In this document: positions 24,936-32,889 of the stretch, in pieces
Position numbering within the stretch: position 1 is the first letter of the stretch
How the letters are laid out: the number at the start of each line of letters is the position of its first letter
Assembly (NCBI GenBank): GCA_905478465.1
Contig: CAJQIN010000012.1
Coordinates: forward strand, 1 to 32,889
Origin: Minisyncoccota bacterium
GTDB lineage: Bacteria > Patescibacteriota > Minisyncoccia > Phycocordibacterales > CAJQIN01
Reading direction: 5' to 3'
Length of the DNA stretch: 32,889 bases
The notes under the pieces: generated by a model
Databases searched by the model: none
The model's input: the letters and a program-made list of their open reading frames with translations, nothing else
What the model was told of the DNA's origin: nothing
Position numbers and translations under genes: made by a program

Positions 24936-25736
24936 TTAATTATTTTGTGGTGGATTTTGTGCCATTTTTAAAATGACATCTTTTTTATCGCCTGTATATG
25001 CCCACCAACCAATATCATCAGATGGATCAACTTTGTCTATCAGGGGACAAATAAGAGGTTTGACTCCTAGTGTACTCTCCACATATTTAAAAGCTGGATA
25101 AATAACCTTTTCAAGAAAAGGCGCTTCAATTTTGTTATGTGGGTAAAATTTTTCAAAAAGAATAGTATTGGTAGCAAGAAGGATAAAAATTTTTTTATAG
25201 TAGTTTTCAGCGACATTTCCATTTTTATGCAGCCACTCAGAAATATCCTCAATATTCTCAATCTCTTCAGGGTAAAAATATTTTAAAATACGATGATGAA
25301 AATCTATAATATTTTCGCCTGTAGTTGTGTCTATTTTATAAAATTTTTCCCCATCAAACTTATTAAAATCTATAACCTTGAAGCTATCCAATAGAGTCTC
25401 CCCGTTTTTGTTTTTTCCGTTAGAAAAATAAAGACGACCGAGAGAATATTTATCTTCATTGCGAGTAACAAATTTATCAGTAGTGTACTCAAGATATAAG
25501 GGTCGTGCGTTTGATTCTTTTGCTTTTTCTTTTAAAATTACGAATTCTTGATCTGGTGTAAAAATATTTCTAAAAAGTGCAAAATATATATGATTTTTAT
25601 CAGAAAAAAAATCAGGCTGATCTGCTCTTTCCCCTAAAAGTTTGAGGGCTTTGTTTCGAAGTTCAGTATCTTCTGAGCGTCTTTTAGCTTCAGTTATTGC
25701 TTCTGTTATGGGTGTATAAATTATATCTAGATTCAT
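24936..25736 (-). CDS. Hypothetical soluble protein
   Basis: 266-aa ORF from ATG 25736, just after the stop of the upstream ORF; no family recognised. Confidence 0.7.
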   Translation of the reverse strand: MNLDIIYTPITEAITEAKRRSEDTELRNKALKLLGERADQPDFFSDKNHIYFALFRNIFTPDQEFVILKEKAKESNARPLYLEYTTDKFVTRNEDKYSLGRLYFSNGKNKNGETLLDSFKVIDFNKFDGEKFYKIDTTTGENIIDFHHRILKYFYPEEIENIEDISEWLHKNGNVAENYYKKIFILLATNTILFEKFYPHNKIEAPFLEKVIYPAFKYVESTLGVKPLICPLIDKVDPSDDIGWWAYTGDKKDVILKMAQNPPQNN

Positions 25737-25737
25737 A

Positions 25738-26073
25738 CTATATTTGCTCTGTGCACTCCTCCCATTCTTCGAGATACTCCTCACACGTTAGTGTGCTTAT
25801 CTTATTCTGAGTAGTAAGGATGTAGGCACATTCTTCGACGTCATTTGAACAAAATTCTTTGATATCGGTAGTTTGAGCTAAGTGTTTAGTATAAAAATAC
25901 TCTCCGTCAGTTGTACATACGTCTTCGTCTGAACTACATTCTGTGTAAAGCATTAATTTATAGTCTAAATTCTTAATATATTTAGAGTAACTAAAACCTG
26001 CAGAAATTAATAAACAAAAAATTACAATTGAAAGAATTATAAAAGAATTTTTCTTGCTACTAGAGAATGCCAT
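25738..26073 (-). CDS. Hypothetical exported/membrane-anchored Cys-rich protein
   Basis: N-terminal TM FIILSIVIFCLLISAGFSYS, then an acidic ectodomain with six cysteines. Confidence 0.7.
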   Translation of the reverse strand: MAFSSSKKNSFIILSIVIFCLLISAGFSYSKYIKNLDYKLMLYTECSSDEDVCTTDGEYFYTKHLAQTTDIKEFCSNDVEECAYILTTQNKISTLTCEEYLEEWEECTEQI

Positions 26074-26144
26074 AATAAATATAGTTAATAGTTAATAAAG
26101 TATTATTCTTTATAAAAAATAATACTTTATTATTAAAAATAAGT

Positions 26145-26180
26145 AAAGGTGCATATCATTAAATGATATGCACCTTTTTT
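26145..26180. terminator. Intrinsic terminator (bidirectional type)
   Basis: AAAGGTGCATATCATT-TAA-ATGATATGCACCTTTTTT-type hairpin. Confidence 0.85.
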
Positions 26181-26183
26181 GTT

Positions 26184-26819
26184 TTAAAATAAATTTTTAT
26201 AAAAATATTTTAAAATCCAAAGTAATACAATATTTCGAAAACTCCAGTATATCGTTCCAACAATTCCTGAAAGAAAAAATATTAGATAATCTTTTGCAGA
26301 TAGATTGTCTTTTTTTCCGTGTCTCAGAAAAGCCGTTGTTACAAAAGAGTCTTCATATAAAGAAAGAGCAATAAAAGCAGCAACATCATTCTTTTTAGTT
26401 GCCCATATGGTCATCCTGAGAAAAAAGATGGGAATCTGCATAAACATGATTGGTAAAAAAGTAAATATTTTTACCAACAAGCGAGACCAGTAGTACCAAC
26501 GTTTTACCCGTAGGGCAATATAATTGATATGAGTATTTCCACTTTCCTTGAGTTGTTCAAAGACTTTTACTCCGAGCCAGTCAACCTTAGTCCATATATG
26601 TATATATAGAAGAAGAAGATTGATCATTATTCCAGCTAATGAGGCAAGTATGGAACCTTGGATGGTTCCATAATAAACAAGAATAGCTAGCCAAATAAAA
26701 TTATCGTAACTAAAATTAATTGCATTGATTACTCCCCATCCTGTGACAATTTGAATAATTTTGGTACGTGTTAATAGAGGAGAATCGGATTTACTTTTTC
26801 TTACTTGAGTATCCATCAA
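26184..26819 (-). CDS. Hypothetical multi-pass membrane protein
   Basis: 211 aa, several TM helices; Shine-Dalgarno AAAGGAG upstream. Confidence 0.75.
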   Translation of the reverse strand: MMDTQVRKSKSDSPLLTRTKIIQIVTGWGVINAINFSYDNFIWLAILVYYGTIQGSILASLAGIMINLLLLYIHIWTKVDWLGVKVFEQLKESGNTHINYIALRVKRWYYWSRLLVKIFTFLPIMFMQIPIFFLRMTIWATKKNDVAAFIALSLYEDSFVTTAFLRHGKKDNLSAKDYLIFFLSGIVGTIYWSFRNIVLLWILKYFYKNLF

Positions 26820-26865
26820 GACACTCCTTTCTTTGGTTGTTTGTAAAGAACTTCGAACTATTTAT

Positions 26866-26894
26866 AGTATACTACTCTTTTAGATTATTGTCAA
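26866..26894 (-). promoter_or_regulatory. Consensus sigma70 promoter for 26184..26819
   Basis: Minus strand TTGACA - 17 nt - TATACT. Confidence 0.82.
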
Positions 26895-28054
26895 CACTCG
26901 ATGCATCTAATATTCATATTTTTTTTGACATTTTCAAGATAGATATCTGTGTCAAGATCAGCAGCCAAATAGGTTGAATTTTCTAAGGGTGGTTTCGTAA
27001 TAAAAGTAAGTAAGCCAGAAAGTACTCCAACTGCAACCATAAACAAAGTTGCACTTGTTCCTTTAATATGTTGATGCTCAACATCTACATAGTAACAAAC
27101 TTTTTTGTCTTCATAAGAAAGCCAAAAAGTTATGAGATCAGACCCTAGGAGAGGTGTGCTTATATTGTCAGCAAAAAATATATCTTCTTCAGATACTTTT
27201 GAGTATCCTTTTTTGTTTGCAAGTTCAATTAAACGGTTTTGTGACAACGGATGAAGTGCGTAAATAAATTTCCCAGGAATCTCTAGTTGATGTGCGAAGC
27301 TAATAATTTCATCATGTGGAACAATCATTCCTAGTGGATAAGTGTCCAGCGTTTTTATGGGCTCTATAAATTCTCTAGTTTCTGTAAGGTTATAAATTGC
27401 AGGCTGATTTGTTTCCAGGTATTGACCGGTTTCATTGCAATAACCTGACGGGTCCCAAACAGCTTCAGTTAAAAACTGTAATTTTGACCACATAACAAAA
27501 GGCATACCAGGATCTTTTTTAGGAATGCCTGTCTCGTACTCTACTTCTGTGAACTCTTTTGGGATGCCATGTTCAAGAATTCCTTTTTTAAGCAAGTGAT
27601 CTGCAATTCCAGGATTCATTCCTAGACTTAATATGTGAGTAGCATGATTAAAGCGCTGTGAAAAAAATTCAATATCCGCTACGAAGGTTTCCATTGTGGG
27701 TGCTTCGTAATTAACTGAGCAGTTTAGATAACTTAACCCTAAATCATCAGAAGCTTTTAGTGTTGGGAGTGTGTCTTGATCTGTCATGTCCAGGACTATT
27801 GATATTTCGTGTTGTATTTTGATTTCAGACAACAGTCCATAAATATTTTCTGTAGAAAAAGCTTTATTCAAAAAAATATAATCTATTTTTTTGTGATTAA
27901 TAAATTCTGAGTGTGTAACAGTGTTTACTTTATCCAACAATATTATTTTTCCAAAAAGATCTCGGTCAGCATTAAGTATCTGTAAAAATGCCTGAGCAAC
28001 TCCTCCTGAGGCACCGAGTATAAGAATATTAGGTTGTTTTTTATTATTTATCAT
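26891..28054 (-). CDS. Homospermidine synthase-like / saccharopine dehydrogenase family protein
   Basis: Rossmann GASGGVAQAFLQIL; LSLGMNPGIADHLLKKGI; LGMIVPHDEIISFAHQL; FIYALHPLSQNRLIELANKKGY; KGTSATLFMVAVGVLSGL resemble conserved HSS blocks from memory. Confidence 0.68.
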   Translation of the reverse strand: MINNKKQPNILILGASGGVAQAFLQILNADRDLFGKIILLDKVNTVTHSEFINHKKIDYIFLNKAFSTENIYGLLSEIKIQHEISIVLDMTDQDTLPTLKASDDLGLSYLNCSVNYEAPTMETFVADIEFFSQRFNHATHILSLGMNPGIADHLLKKGILEHGIPKEFTEVEYETGIPKKDPGMPFVMWSKLQFLTEAVWDPSGYCNETGQYLETNQPAIYNLTETREFIEPIKTLDTYPLGMIVPHDEIISFAHQLEIPGKFIYALHPLSQNRLIELANKKGYSKVSEEDIFFADNISTPLLGSDLITFWLSYEDKKVCYYVDVEHQHIKGTSATLFMVAVGVLSGLLTFITKPPLENSTYLAADLDTDIYLENVKKNMNIRCIEC

Positions 28055-28070
28055 GTTTTCTATAAAAATA

Positions 28071-28102
28071 AAAAGGATTTGATATAAATATCAAATCCTT
28101 TT
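28071..28102 (-). terminator. Intrinsic terminator hairpin 17 nt upstream of the HSS-like start codon (attenuator candidate)
   Basis: Minus strand AAAAGGATTTGATA-TTTA-TATCAAATCCTTTTTATTTTT, then ATG 28054. Confidence 0.8.
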
Positions 28103-28176
28103 TATTTTGAATATTGCAATAAAAAATTAGTACCATCTTGACAAGAAGCCATGATGTCTTTTTTGGTATAGACCAT
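28102..28176 (-). CDS. Putative 24-aa leader peptide
   Basis: MVYTKKDIMASCQDGTNFLLQYSK; stop abuts the terminator hairpin. Confidence 0.35.
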   Translation of the reverse strand: MVYTKKDIMASCQDGTNFLLQYSK

Positions 28177-28200
28177 TTTTATATCTATTTGTATAGGTAT

Positions 28201-28225
28201 CATTTAAGTACCATATACTTAAATG
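28201..28225. promoter_or_regulatory. 10-bp perfect inverted repeat, operator-like
   Basis: CATTTAAGTA-CCATA-TACTTAAATG; no U-tract. Confidence 0.5.
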
Positions 28226-28256
28226 TATTAAATTGCAAGGTTTTTACGATATTTTA

Positions 28257-28697
28257 TTATAAATATTTTTTCCTTAATTCATAAGATATTATAGAGGGTA
28301 TGTAAAATATTATATCAGCCACTATTTTTCCAACAGTTATCCCAAGCAAGTAGTTTTCTGTTATGCTTGAAAAAAAGTACATAATAAATGGTCTAAAAAT
28401 AAAACTATCTAGTATTTCTGAAAATCCAAATTCTAAAAATAGATTTCTCAATGTGCACGTTAATCCTATAAACCCATATTCTTGGAGAGATGTTCTTTGC
28501 CTTGCATCATTGAGTATCTCTCTTGCAAATAAAAAACCGTAAAAACCTATATTTTCTCCAAGAGTAGCCATGTACGCAGAAAGTAATTTATCTCTAGTGA
28601 TTAAAAAAAATAAACTAGCAAAAAGTAAGGCACCTAAGGTTCCAAAAATTTCTGCAGGTGCATATCTTTTTATCCAAATTAATATTTTTTTCTTCAT
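28257..28697 (-). CDS. Hypothetical multi-pass membrane protein
   Basis: 146-aa ORF, three to four hydrophobic segments. Confidence 0.75.
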   Translation of the reverse strand: MKKKILIWIKRYAPAEIFGTLGALLFASLFFLITRDKLLSAYMATLGENIGFYGFLFAREILNDARQRTSLQEYGFIGLTCTLRNLFLEFGFSEILDSFIFRPFIMYFFSSITENYLLGITVGKIVADIIFYIPSIISYELRKKYL

Positions 28698-28741
28698 TTA
28701 TTATGTTTAGAGTTTGTGAACATAAGAGTATCATTTTTAAT

Positions 28742-28770
28742 AAAAAAACACCCAACCAATTGGTCAGGTG
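28742..28770 (-). terminator. Intrinsic terminator
   Basis: Minus strand CACCtgACCAATTGGTtgGGTG + TTTTTTT. Confidence 0.75.
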
Positions 28771-28796
28771 CTGGAGCTTTTTTGATTCTAACAAAA

Positions 28797-28985
28797 TTAA
28801 AATCTTGTGGCGTGAACAAGTCCATCTACGTGGTCTAACTCCTTGAGAGCTAGGTCTTCATGTTCCAGAGGTCGATTGGTATCATCCTCTGTGTATTCAA
28901 ACCAATTTACTGGTATTGAACATAGTCTACTTGGATTATTAAGGCAGTTAACTTTTTTAGGTTTCCGTCCTTGGTTTAGTCCCAT
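28797..28985 (-). CDS. Small hypothetical protein
   Basis: 62 aa from ATG 28985 (MGLNQGRKPKKVNCLNNPSRLC...); AAAGGGG upstream; terminator downstream. Confidence 0.55.
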   Translation of the reverse strand: MGLNQGRKPKKVNCLNNPSRLCSIPVNWFEYTEDDTNRPLEHEDLALKELDHVDGLVHATRF

Positions 28986-29103
28986 AATAAGGCCCCTTTG
29001 ATTCTGTAAAAGACTTAAAAGATATGTAAATAAAAACAAGCTCCATATATTACGGTACGCCTCGAAATACAGGTTGTCAACTTTAGTTATACACCTGTAG
29101 GGA

Positions 29104-29577
29104 TTATTTTTTAAGAAAAAGAAACAATAGTACAAAAGGAGTCAACAAGCTCCAAAATAGTAACTTACCTGTAAACCACTGCGCAATCGTTGGAGAAAAA
29201 GAATACAAATCCACAAGCCCAACTCCTAATAAAAGAATAGTTGTCACAATACCCAACAAAAGTGCTTGTAGGTATTTACGCGTTTTTTTGTATGAAAATT
29301 CTGCCCTAATAAAACGTCGCAGAATATAGGTGCTAATAAGTGCAAATATAATAACTAAACCAAATGAAAAAGGAGCACTTTGGCTTTGCCCAAATTCATA
29401 TGGAAAAACTTCCATAAATGTTTCTCCAATAAAAAGTGAGAAAATAAAAGAAAGTATCTTATCTTTACCTACATAAAGACTAACAATAGAGATAATTCCA
29501 ATAAGAAATATTATCAAAAGTACATCGGTAGAAAGGTGTGAAATAAATTCAATTGAATTAGCGAAGGTTGCAAACAT
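29104..29577 (-). CDS. Hypothetical membrane protein
   Basis: Start moved from 29625 (inside the terminator) to ATG 29577; 157 aa, four or more TM helices. Confidence 0.75.
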   Translation of the reverse strand: MFATFANSIEFISHLSTDVLLIIFLIGIISIVSLYVGKDKILSFIFSLFIGETFMEVFPYEFGQSQSAPFSFGLVIIFALISTYILRRFIRAEFSYKKTRKYLQALLLGIVTTILLLGVGLVDLYSFSPTIAQWFTGKLLFWSLLTPFVLLFLFLKK

Positions 29578-29613
29578 AAGATAATTATAACCTAAAAGTA
29601 TAATTGCAAAAAG

Positions 29614-29647
29614 AAAAACATTCACAAGAATTGTGAATGTTTTTCTT
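29614..29647 (-). terminator. Intrinsic terminator of the dnaK operon
   Basis: AAAAACATTCACAA-GAA-TTGTGAATGTTTTT. Confidence 0.85.
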
Positions 29648-29655
29648 CAAGATAA

Positions 29656-30504
29656 CTATATACCCTCTCCACGTAATTCTTCAAGATTCTTTCGTGCTTT
29701 GCGAGAAAGTTTCTTTGGAAGTTCGATATTGAGCTTGATCAGAATATCTCCCCGTTTATTTCCTCCCATAGGAACACCCTTACCTCTCAATCGAAGAATT
29801 TCCCCTATTGTTTTCATTTGTGGAATCTTTAGTTCGATTTCTCCATCAAGAGTCTTGAGTTGGTATGTTGTTCCAAGAAGTGCATCTGAGAGTTTTATAT
29901 TAAGAGAAGTTATTAGATTGTAACCTTCTTTGCGGTATATGGCGTGTGGTTTTACGTGTACTTTTATGTACAAATCACCTGATACTCCGTCTGGAATACT
30001 CTCCCCTTTACCCGTCAAACGAACCATTTGCCCGTCACTAATACCCGAAGGAATGGCAACTTTAATTTCTTCACCAGCTTCTTTAGATTGCTTATGCACA
30101 AGAATAGTACGCTCAACCCCAAAAATAGATTCTTCAAAAGATAGTTCAGTATCTATTGAAATATCACGCCCTCGACGGGTACGACGTCCAAATCCTCCTC
30201 CAAAAAAACCTTCAAAGATATCATTAATATCAAATCCCTGAAAGTCACCACTGAATCCACCAAATCCTTGTCCGGCACCACCACCTGAACCCCCGTTAAA
30301 GTTTTGTCCATAAGTATCATACTCAGAACGCTTTTTGTCATCAGAAAGTACAGAATAAGCTTCGTTTACTTCCTTAAACTTTTTTTCGTCACCATCCTTT
30401 TTATCTGGATGATATTTATGAGCAAGCTTTCGAAAAGCTTTCTTGATGTCTGCCTTACTTGCACTTTTATCAACCCCGAGAAGATTATAGTAATCGGTAC
30501 TCAT
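29656..30504 (-). CDS. DnaJ-family co-chaperone without zinc-finger domain (type II/CbpA-like)
   Basis: J domain with HPD ([27 protein letters not shown]), G/F region, CTD; no CxxCxGxG repeats. Confidence 0.92.
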   Translation of the reverse strand: MSTDYYNLLGVDKSASKADIKKAFRKLAHKYHPDKKDGDEKKFKEVNEAYSVLSDDKKRSEYDTYGQNFNGGSGGGAGQGFGGFSGDFQGFDINDIFEGFFGGGFGRRTRRGRDISIDTELSFEESIFGVERTILVHKQSKEAGEEIKVAIPSGISDGQMVRLTGKGESIPDGVSGDLYIKVHVKPHAIYRKEGYNLITSLNIKLSDALLGTTYQLKTLDGEIELKIPQMKTIGEILRLRGKGVPMGGNKRGDILIKLNIELPKKLSRKARKNLEELRGEGI

Positions 30505-30507
30505 GTG

Positions 30508-32433
30508 TTATTTATCCTCAGTATCTTTAGTGTCTTCAGATTTATCATCAGCATCTTTTTTCTCTTCAAATTCAGCATCTTTGACATTTTCATTAGAAGA
30601 TTCTTCTTGAGATGTTGCCTCTCCTTCTTTCTTCTCTTCAGTCATGTACTGACTAATTTTTTGCATTTCAGTAGAAAGTGCTTCAGTATCTTTTTTTATT
30701 TGCTCTAGATCTTCACCTTCTCTTGATTTTTTAAGATTTTCTATTTTTTCAGTAATCCCTTTCTGAACATCTTCTGGTATCTTGTCCCCTGCATCTTTTA
30801 GAGATTTTTCAGCAGTATATGAAATTTGTTCAGCTAAATTCTTGGCGTCAATAACTTCTTTCTTCTTTTTGTCTTCTTCAGCGTGAACTTCAGCATCTTT
30901 CTGCATTTTTTCTATCTCTTCTTCTGAAAGTCCTGAACTCGCTTCAATTTTAATAGACTGTTCCTTACCACTAGTTTTGTCTTTTGCTTTTACATTCAAA
31001 ATACCGTTAGCGTCAATATCAAAACTTACTTCTACCTGAGGAACACCACGTGGTGCTGGTGGAATACCATCGAGAATAAATCTCCCCAGACTCTTATTGT
31101 CTGAAGCCATTGATCGTTCTCCCTGAATGATATGAATTTCTGTAGATGTTTGGTTGTCAGCTGCAGTCGAAAATACCTGAGATTTTGATGCTGGTATCGT
31201 AGTATTTTTTTCAATAAGTTTGGTACCAACTCCACCCATAGTTTCAATACCAAGTGAAAGTGGAATAACATCAAGCAAAAGAATATCTTTCACATCTCCT
31301 CCAATGATACCTCCTTGAATTGCAGCACCAAGTGCCACCACCTCATCTGGGTTAATGGTTTTATTAGGTTCTTTTCCAAAATATTCTTTTACACGAGCTA
31401 TAATTTGAGGCATTCGTGTTTGTCCTCCAACCAGTACAATTTCATCAATCTCATCCTTGTTGAAGGGAGAATTTTCAACAGCTCGTTCGGTAATCTTCAT
31501 TGCCTGGTCGATAAATTCACTAGCAAGCTCTTCCAGCTTTGCTCGGGATAGTTTTATCAAAAGGTGCTTAGGGCCATTTTCATCAGATGTGATGAATGGA
31601 ATGTTGATTTCAGTATCTGTGGCTGTTGAGAGCTCAATTTTGGCCTTCTCAGCTGATTCATCGAGGCGTTGCAGGGCTAATTTATCTGTTTTTATGTCGA
31701 TTCCAGAGTCTTTTTTAAATTCAGTAATTAGATGGTCAATGATCTTTTGGTCAATATCTTTTCCTCCTAGATGAGAATCTCCGTCTGTTGACTTCACTTC
31801 TACAACATCATCTCCTACCTCTAGAATAGAAACATCGAAAGTTCCTCCTCCAAAGTCGAATACAGCAACGGTTTCGTCTTTCTTTTTATTAAACCCATAA
31901 GCAAGTGCAGCAGCAGTTGGTTCATTAATGATTCTTTTTACATCAAGTCCTGCAATTTTACCCGCATCCTTTGTAGCCTTTCGTTGAGAGTCATTAAAAT
32001 ACGCTGGTACAGTAATAATAGCTTCGGTAATTTTTTCACCAAGCTTTGCTTCCACATCAGTTTTAATTTTCTGAAGAATCATGGCTGAAACTTCTTCTGG
32101 TCGATACCACTCTTCTCCCATCTTTACTTCAATACCGCCAGTACTTGATTTTCGCATTTCATAAGGAACAATACTTTTTTCTTTCTGGACCATCTCTTCG
32201 TCAAAATTGTGTCCGATAAAGCGCTTAATTCCAAATATAGTATTCTCTGGATTGGTTACCCCTTGTCGTTTTGCAAGTAGTCCTGCTAGACGTTCGTTTG
32301 TTTTTGAGATAGTAACAATAGACGGTGTTGTACGAGCACCTTCAGCATTTTCAATAATTTTTGGTTCACCACCTTCGATAACAGCTACGGCTGAGTTTGT
32401 TGTTCCTAAATCGATACCAATTATTTTTGACAT
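30508..32433 (-). CDS. dnaK: Molecular chaperone DnaK
   Basis: [60 protein letters not shown]. Confidence 0.97.
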   Translation of the reverse strand: MSKIIGIDLGTTNSAVAVIEGGEPKIIENAEGARTTPSIVTISKTNERLAGLLAKRQGVTNPENTIFGIKRFIGHNFDEEMVQKEKSIVPYEMRKSSTGGIEVKMGEEWYRPEEVSAMILQKIKTDVEAKLGEKITEAIITVPAYFNDSQRKATKDAGKIAGLDVKRIINEPTAAALAYGFNKKKDETVAVFDFGGGTFDVSILEVGDDVVEVKSTDGDSHLGGKDIDQKIIDHLITEFKKDSGIDIKTDKLALQRLDESAEKAKIELSTATDTEINIPFITSDENGPKHLLIKLSRAKLEELASEFIDQAMKITERAVENSPFNKDEIDEIVLVGGQTRMPQIIARVKEYFGKEPNKTINPDEVVALGAAIQGGIIGGDVKDILLLDVIPLSLGIETMGGVGTKLIEKNTTIPASKSQVFSTAADNQTSTEIHIIQGERSMASDNKSLGRFILDGIPPAPRGVPQVEVSFDIDANGILNVKAKDKTSGKEQSIKIEASSGLSEEEIEKMQKDAEVHAEEDKKKKEVIDAKNLAEQISYTAEKSLKDAGDKIPEDVQKGITEKIENLKKSREGEDLEQIKKDTEALSTEMQKISQYMTEEKKEGEATSQEESSNENVKDAEFEEKKDADDKSEDTKDTEDK

Positions 32434-32472
32434 AATTATATGTTTTAAATTAACAATTTTTAATAAAAAATA

Positions 32473-32889
32473 TTACTGCTCTTTTCCTACCGTGACTTTC
32501 GCAACACGCAGTACCTTATCACCCAATTCATACCCTTTTTGAATCACTTCGATTACTATATTATCTTTTCCTTCAAGAATTTCAACAGCCTCGTGTTTCT
32601 GAGGATCAAAAACTTGATTTTTTGGATTTATTTCAGTAAGACCGTGAGTGTTTAAGGTATTAATGAGTTGATTATATATGTATTCTACACCAACTCGCCA
32701 TTCTTTCGCTACATTTTCCCAAGATTCTTTGTTTGAAAAAGCCATTTCAAAACTATCTAAAGTAGTAATGATGTCTACTAAGATATCTTCCGATGCATAT
32801 GTACGGATCTTGCTAATAGTTTCCTCATCTTGCTTTCTGAGGTTTATTAGGTCAGCACGTGACTTTTGCCATCCCTCAAGATATTCTTT
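32473..32889 (-). CDS. grpE: GrpE nucleotide exchange factor (5' end outside window)
   Basis: Open frame to the window edge: KEYLEGWQKSRADLINLRKQDEETISKIRTYASEDILVDIITTLDSFEMAF...VIEVIQKGYELGDKVLRVAKVTVGKEQ. Confidence 0.92.
   Translation of the reverse strand, partial: KEYLEGWQKSRADLINLRKQDEETISKIRTYASEDILVDIITTLDSFEMAFSNKESWENVAKEWRVGVEYIYNQLINTLNTHGLTEINPKNQVFDPQKHEAVEILEGKDNIVIEVIQKGYELGDKVLRVAKVTVGKEQ

Noticed and set aside
29020-29100. TTGACA on the minus strand near 29081 with TACAGGT...ACCTGTA repeat as a promoter/operator for the 62-aa gene
   Set aside because: No good -10 at 16-18 nt; too weak to call.
1-32889. CRISPR arrays, tRNA/rRNA genes, transposons, prophage or toxin-antitoxin systems
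   Set aside because: No regularly spaced repeats, no T-loop GTTCRANYC-bearing cloverleaf, no transposase or phage genes seen by eye. The Xer-like recombinase alone is not evidence of a mobile element.

Overview
AT-rich bacterial window. Gene content and style (lone bL9 and bL27 genes, many small one- or two-TM proteins, a compact set of housekeeping genes) suggest a Patescibacteria/CPR (Parcubacteria-like) genome; this is inference, since no rRNA gene is present. Recognisable genes: cysS (partial), corA, an S41 C-terminal processing peptidase, rplI, rpmA, a lysozyme/SLT-like protein, a Xer-type tyrosine recombinase, an ECF-like sigma factor with small membrane ORFs, an M23 peptidase, gltX, murG, ftsW/rodA, mraY, a D-Ala-D-Ala carboxypeptidase, scpB, scpA, aspS, thrS, trpS, hisS, a Nudix hydrolase, a sensor histidine kinase, a homospermidine-synthase-like dehydrogenase, and dnaJ-dnaK-grpE (grpE partial). 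No tRNA, rRNA, CRISPR array or transposon was recognised. The most interesting signals are: (1) a tRNA-Asp-type T-box attenuator upstream of aspS, with canonical T-box, antiterminator and terminator but non-canonical-looking upstream stems; (2) extended -10 boxes repeatedly placed 4-10 nt from start codons, implying leaderless mRNAs; (3) a 29-bp insertion flanked by 11-bp direct repeats that breaks the N-terminus of the lysozyme-like gene, downstream of a promoter with a palindromic spacer and a +1 hairpin; (4) an attenuator-like leader with a 24-aa ORF before the homospermidine-synthase-like gene; (5) an AspRS that appears to lack the GAD domain and a ThrRS that lacks TGS.
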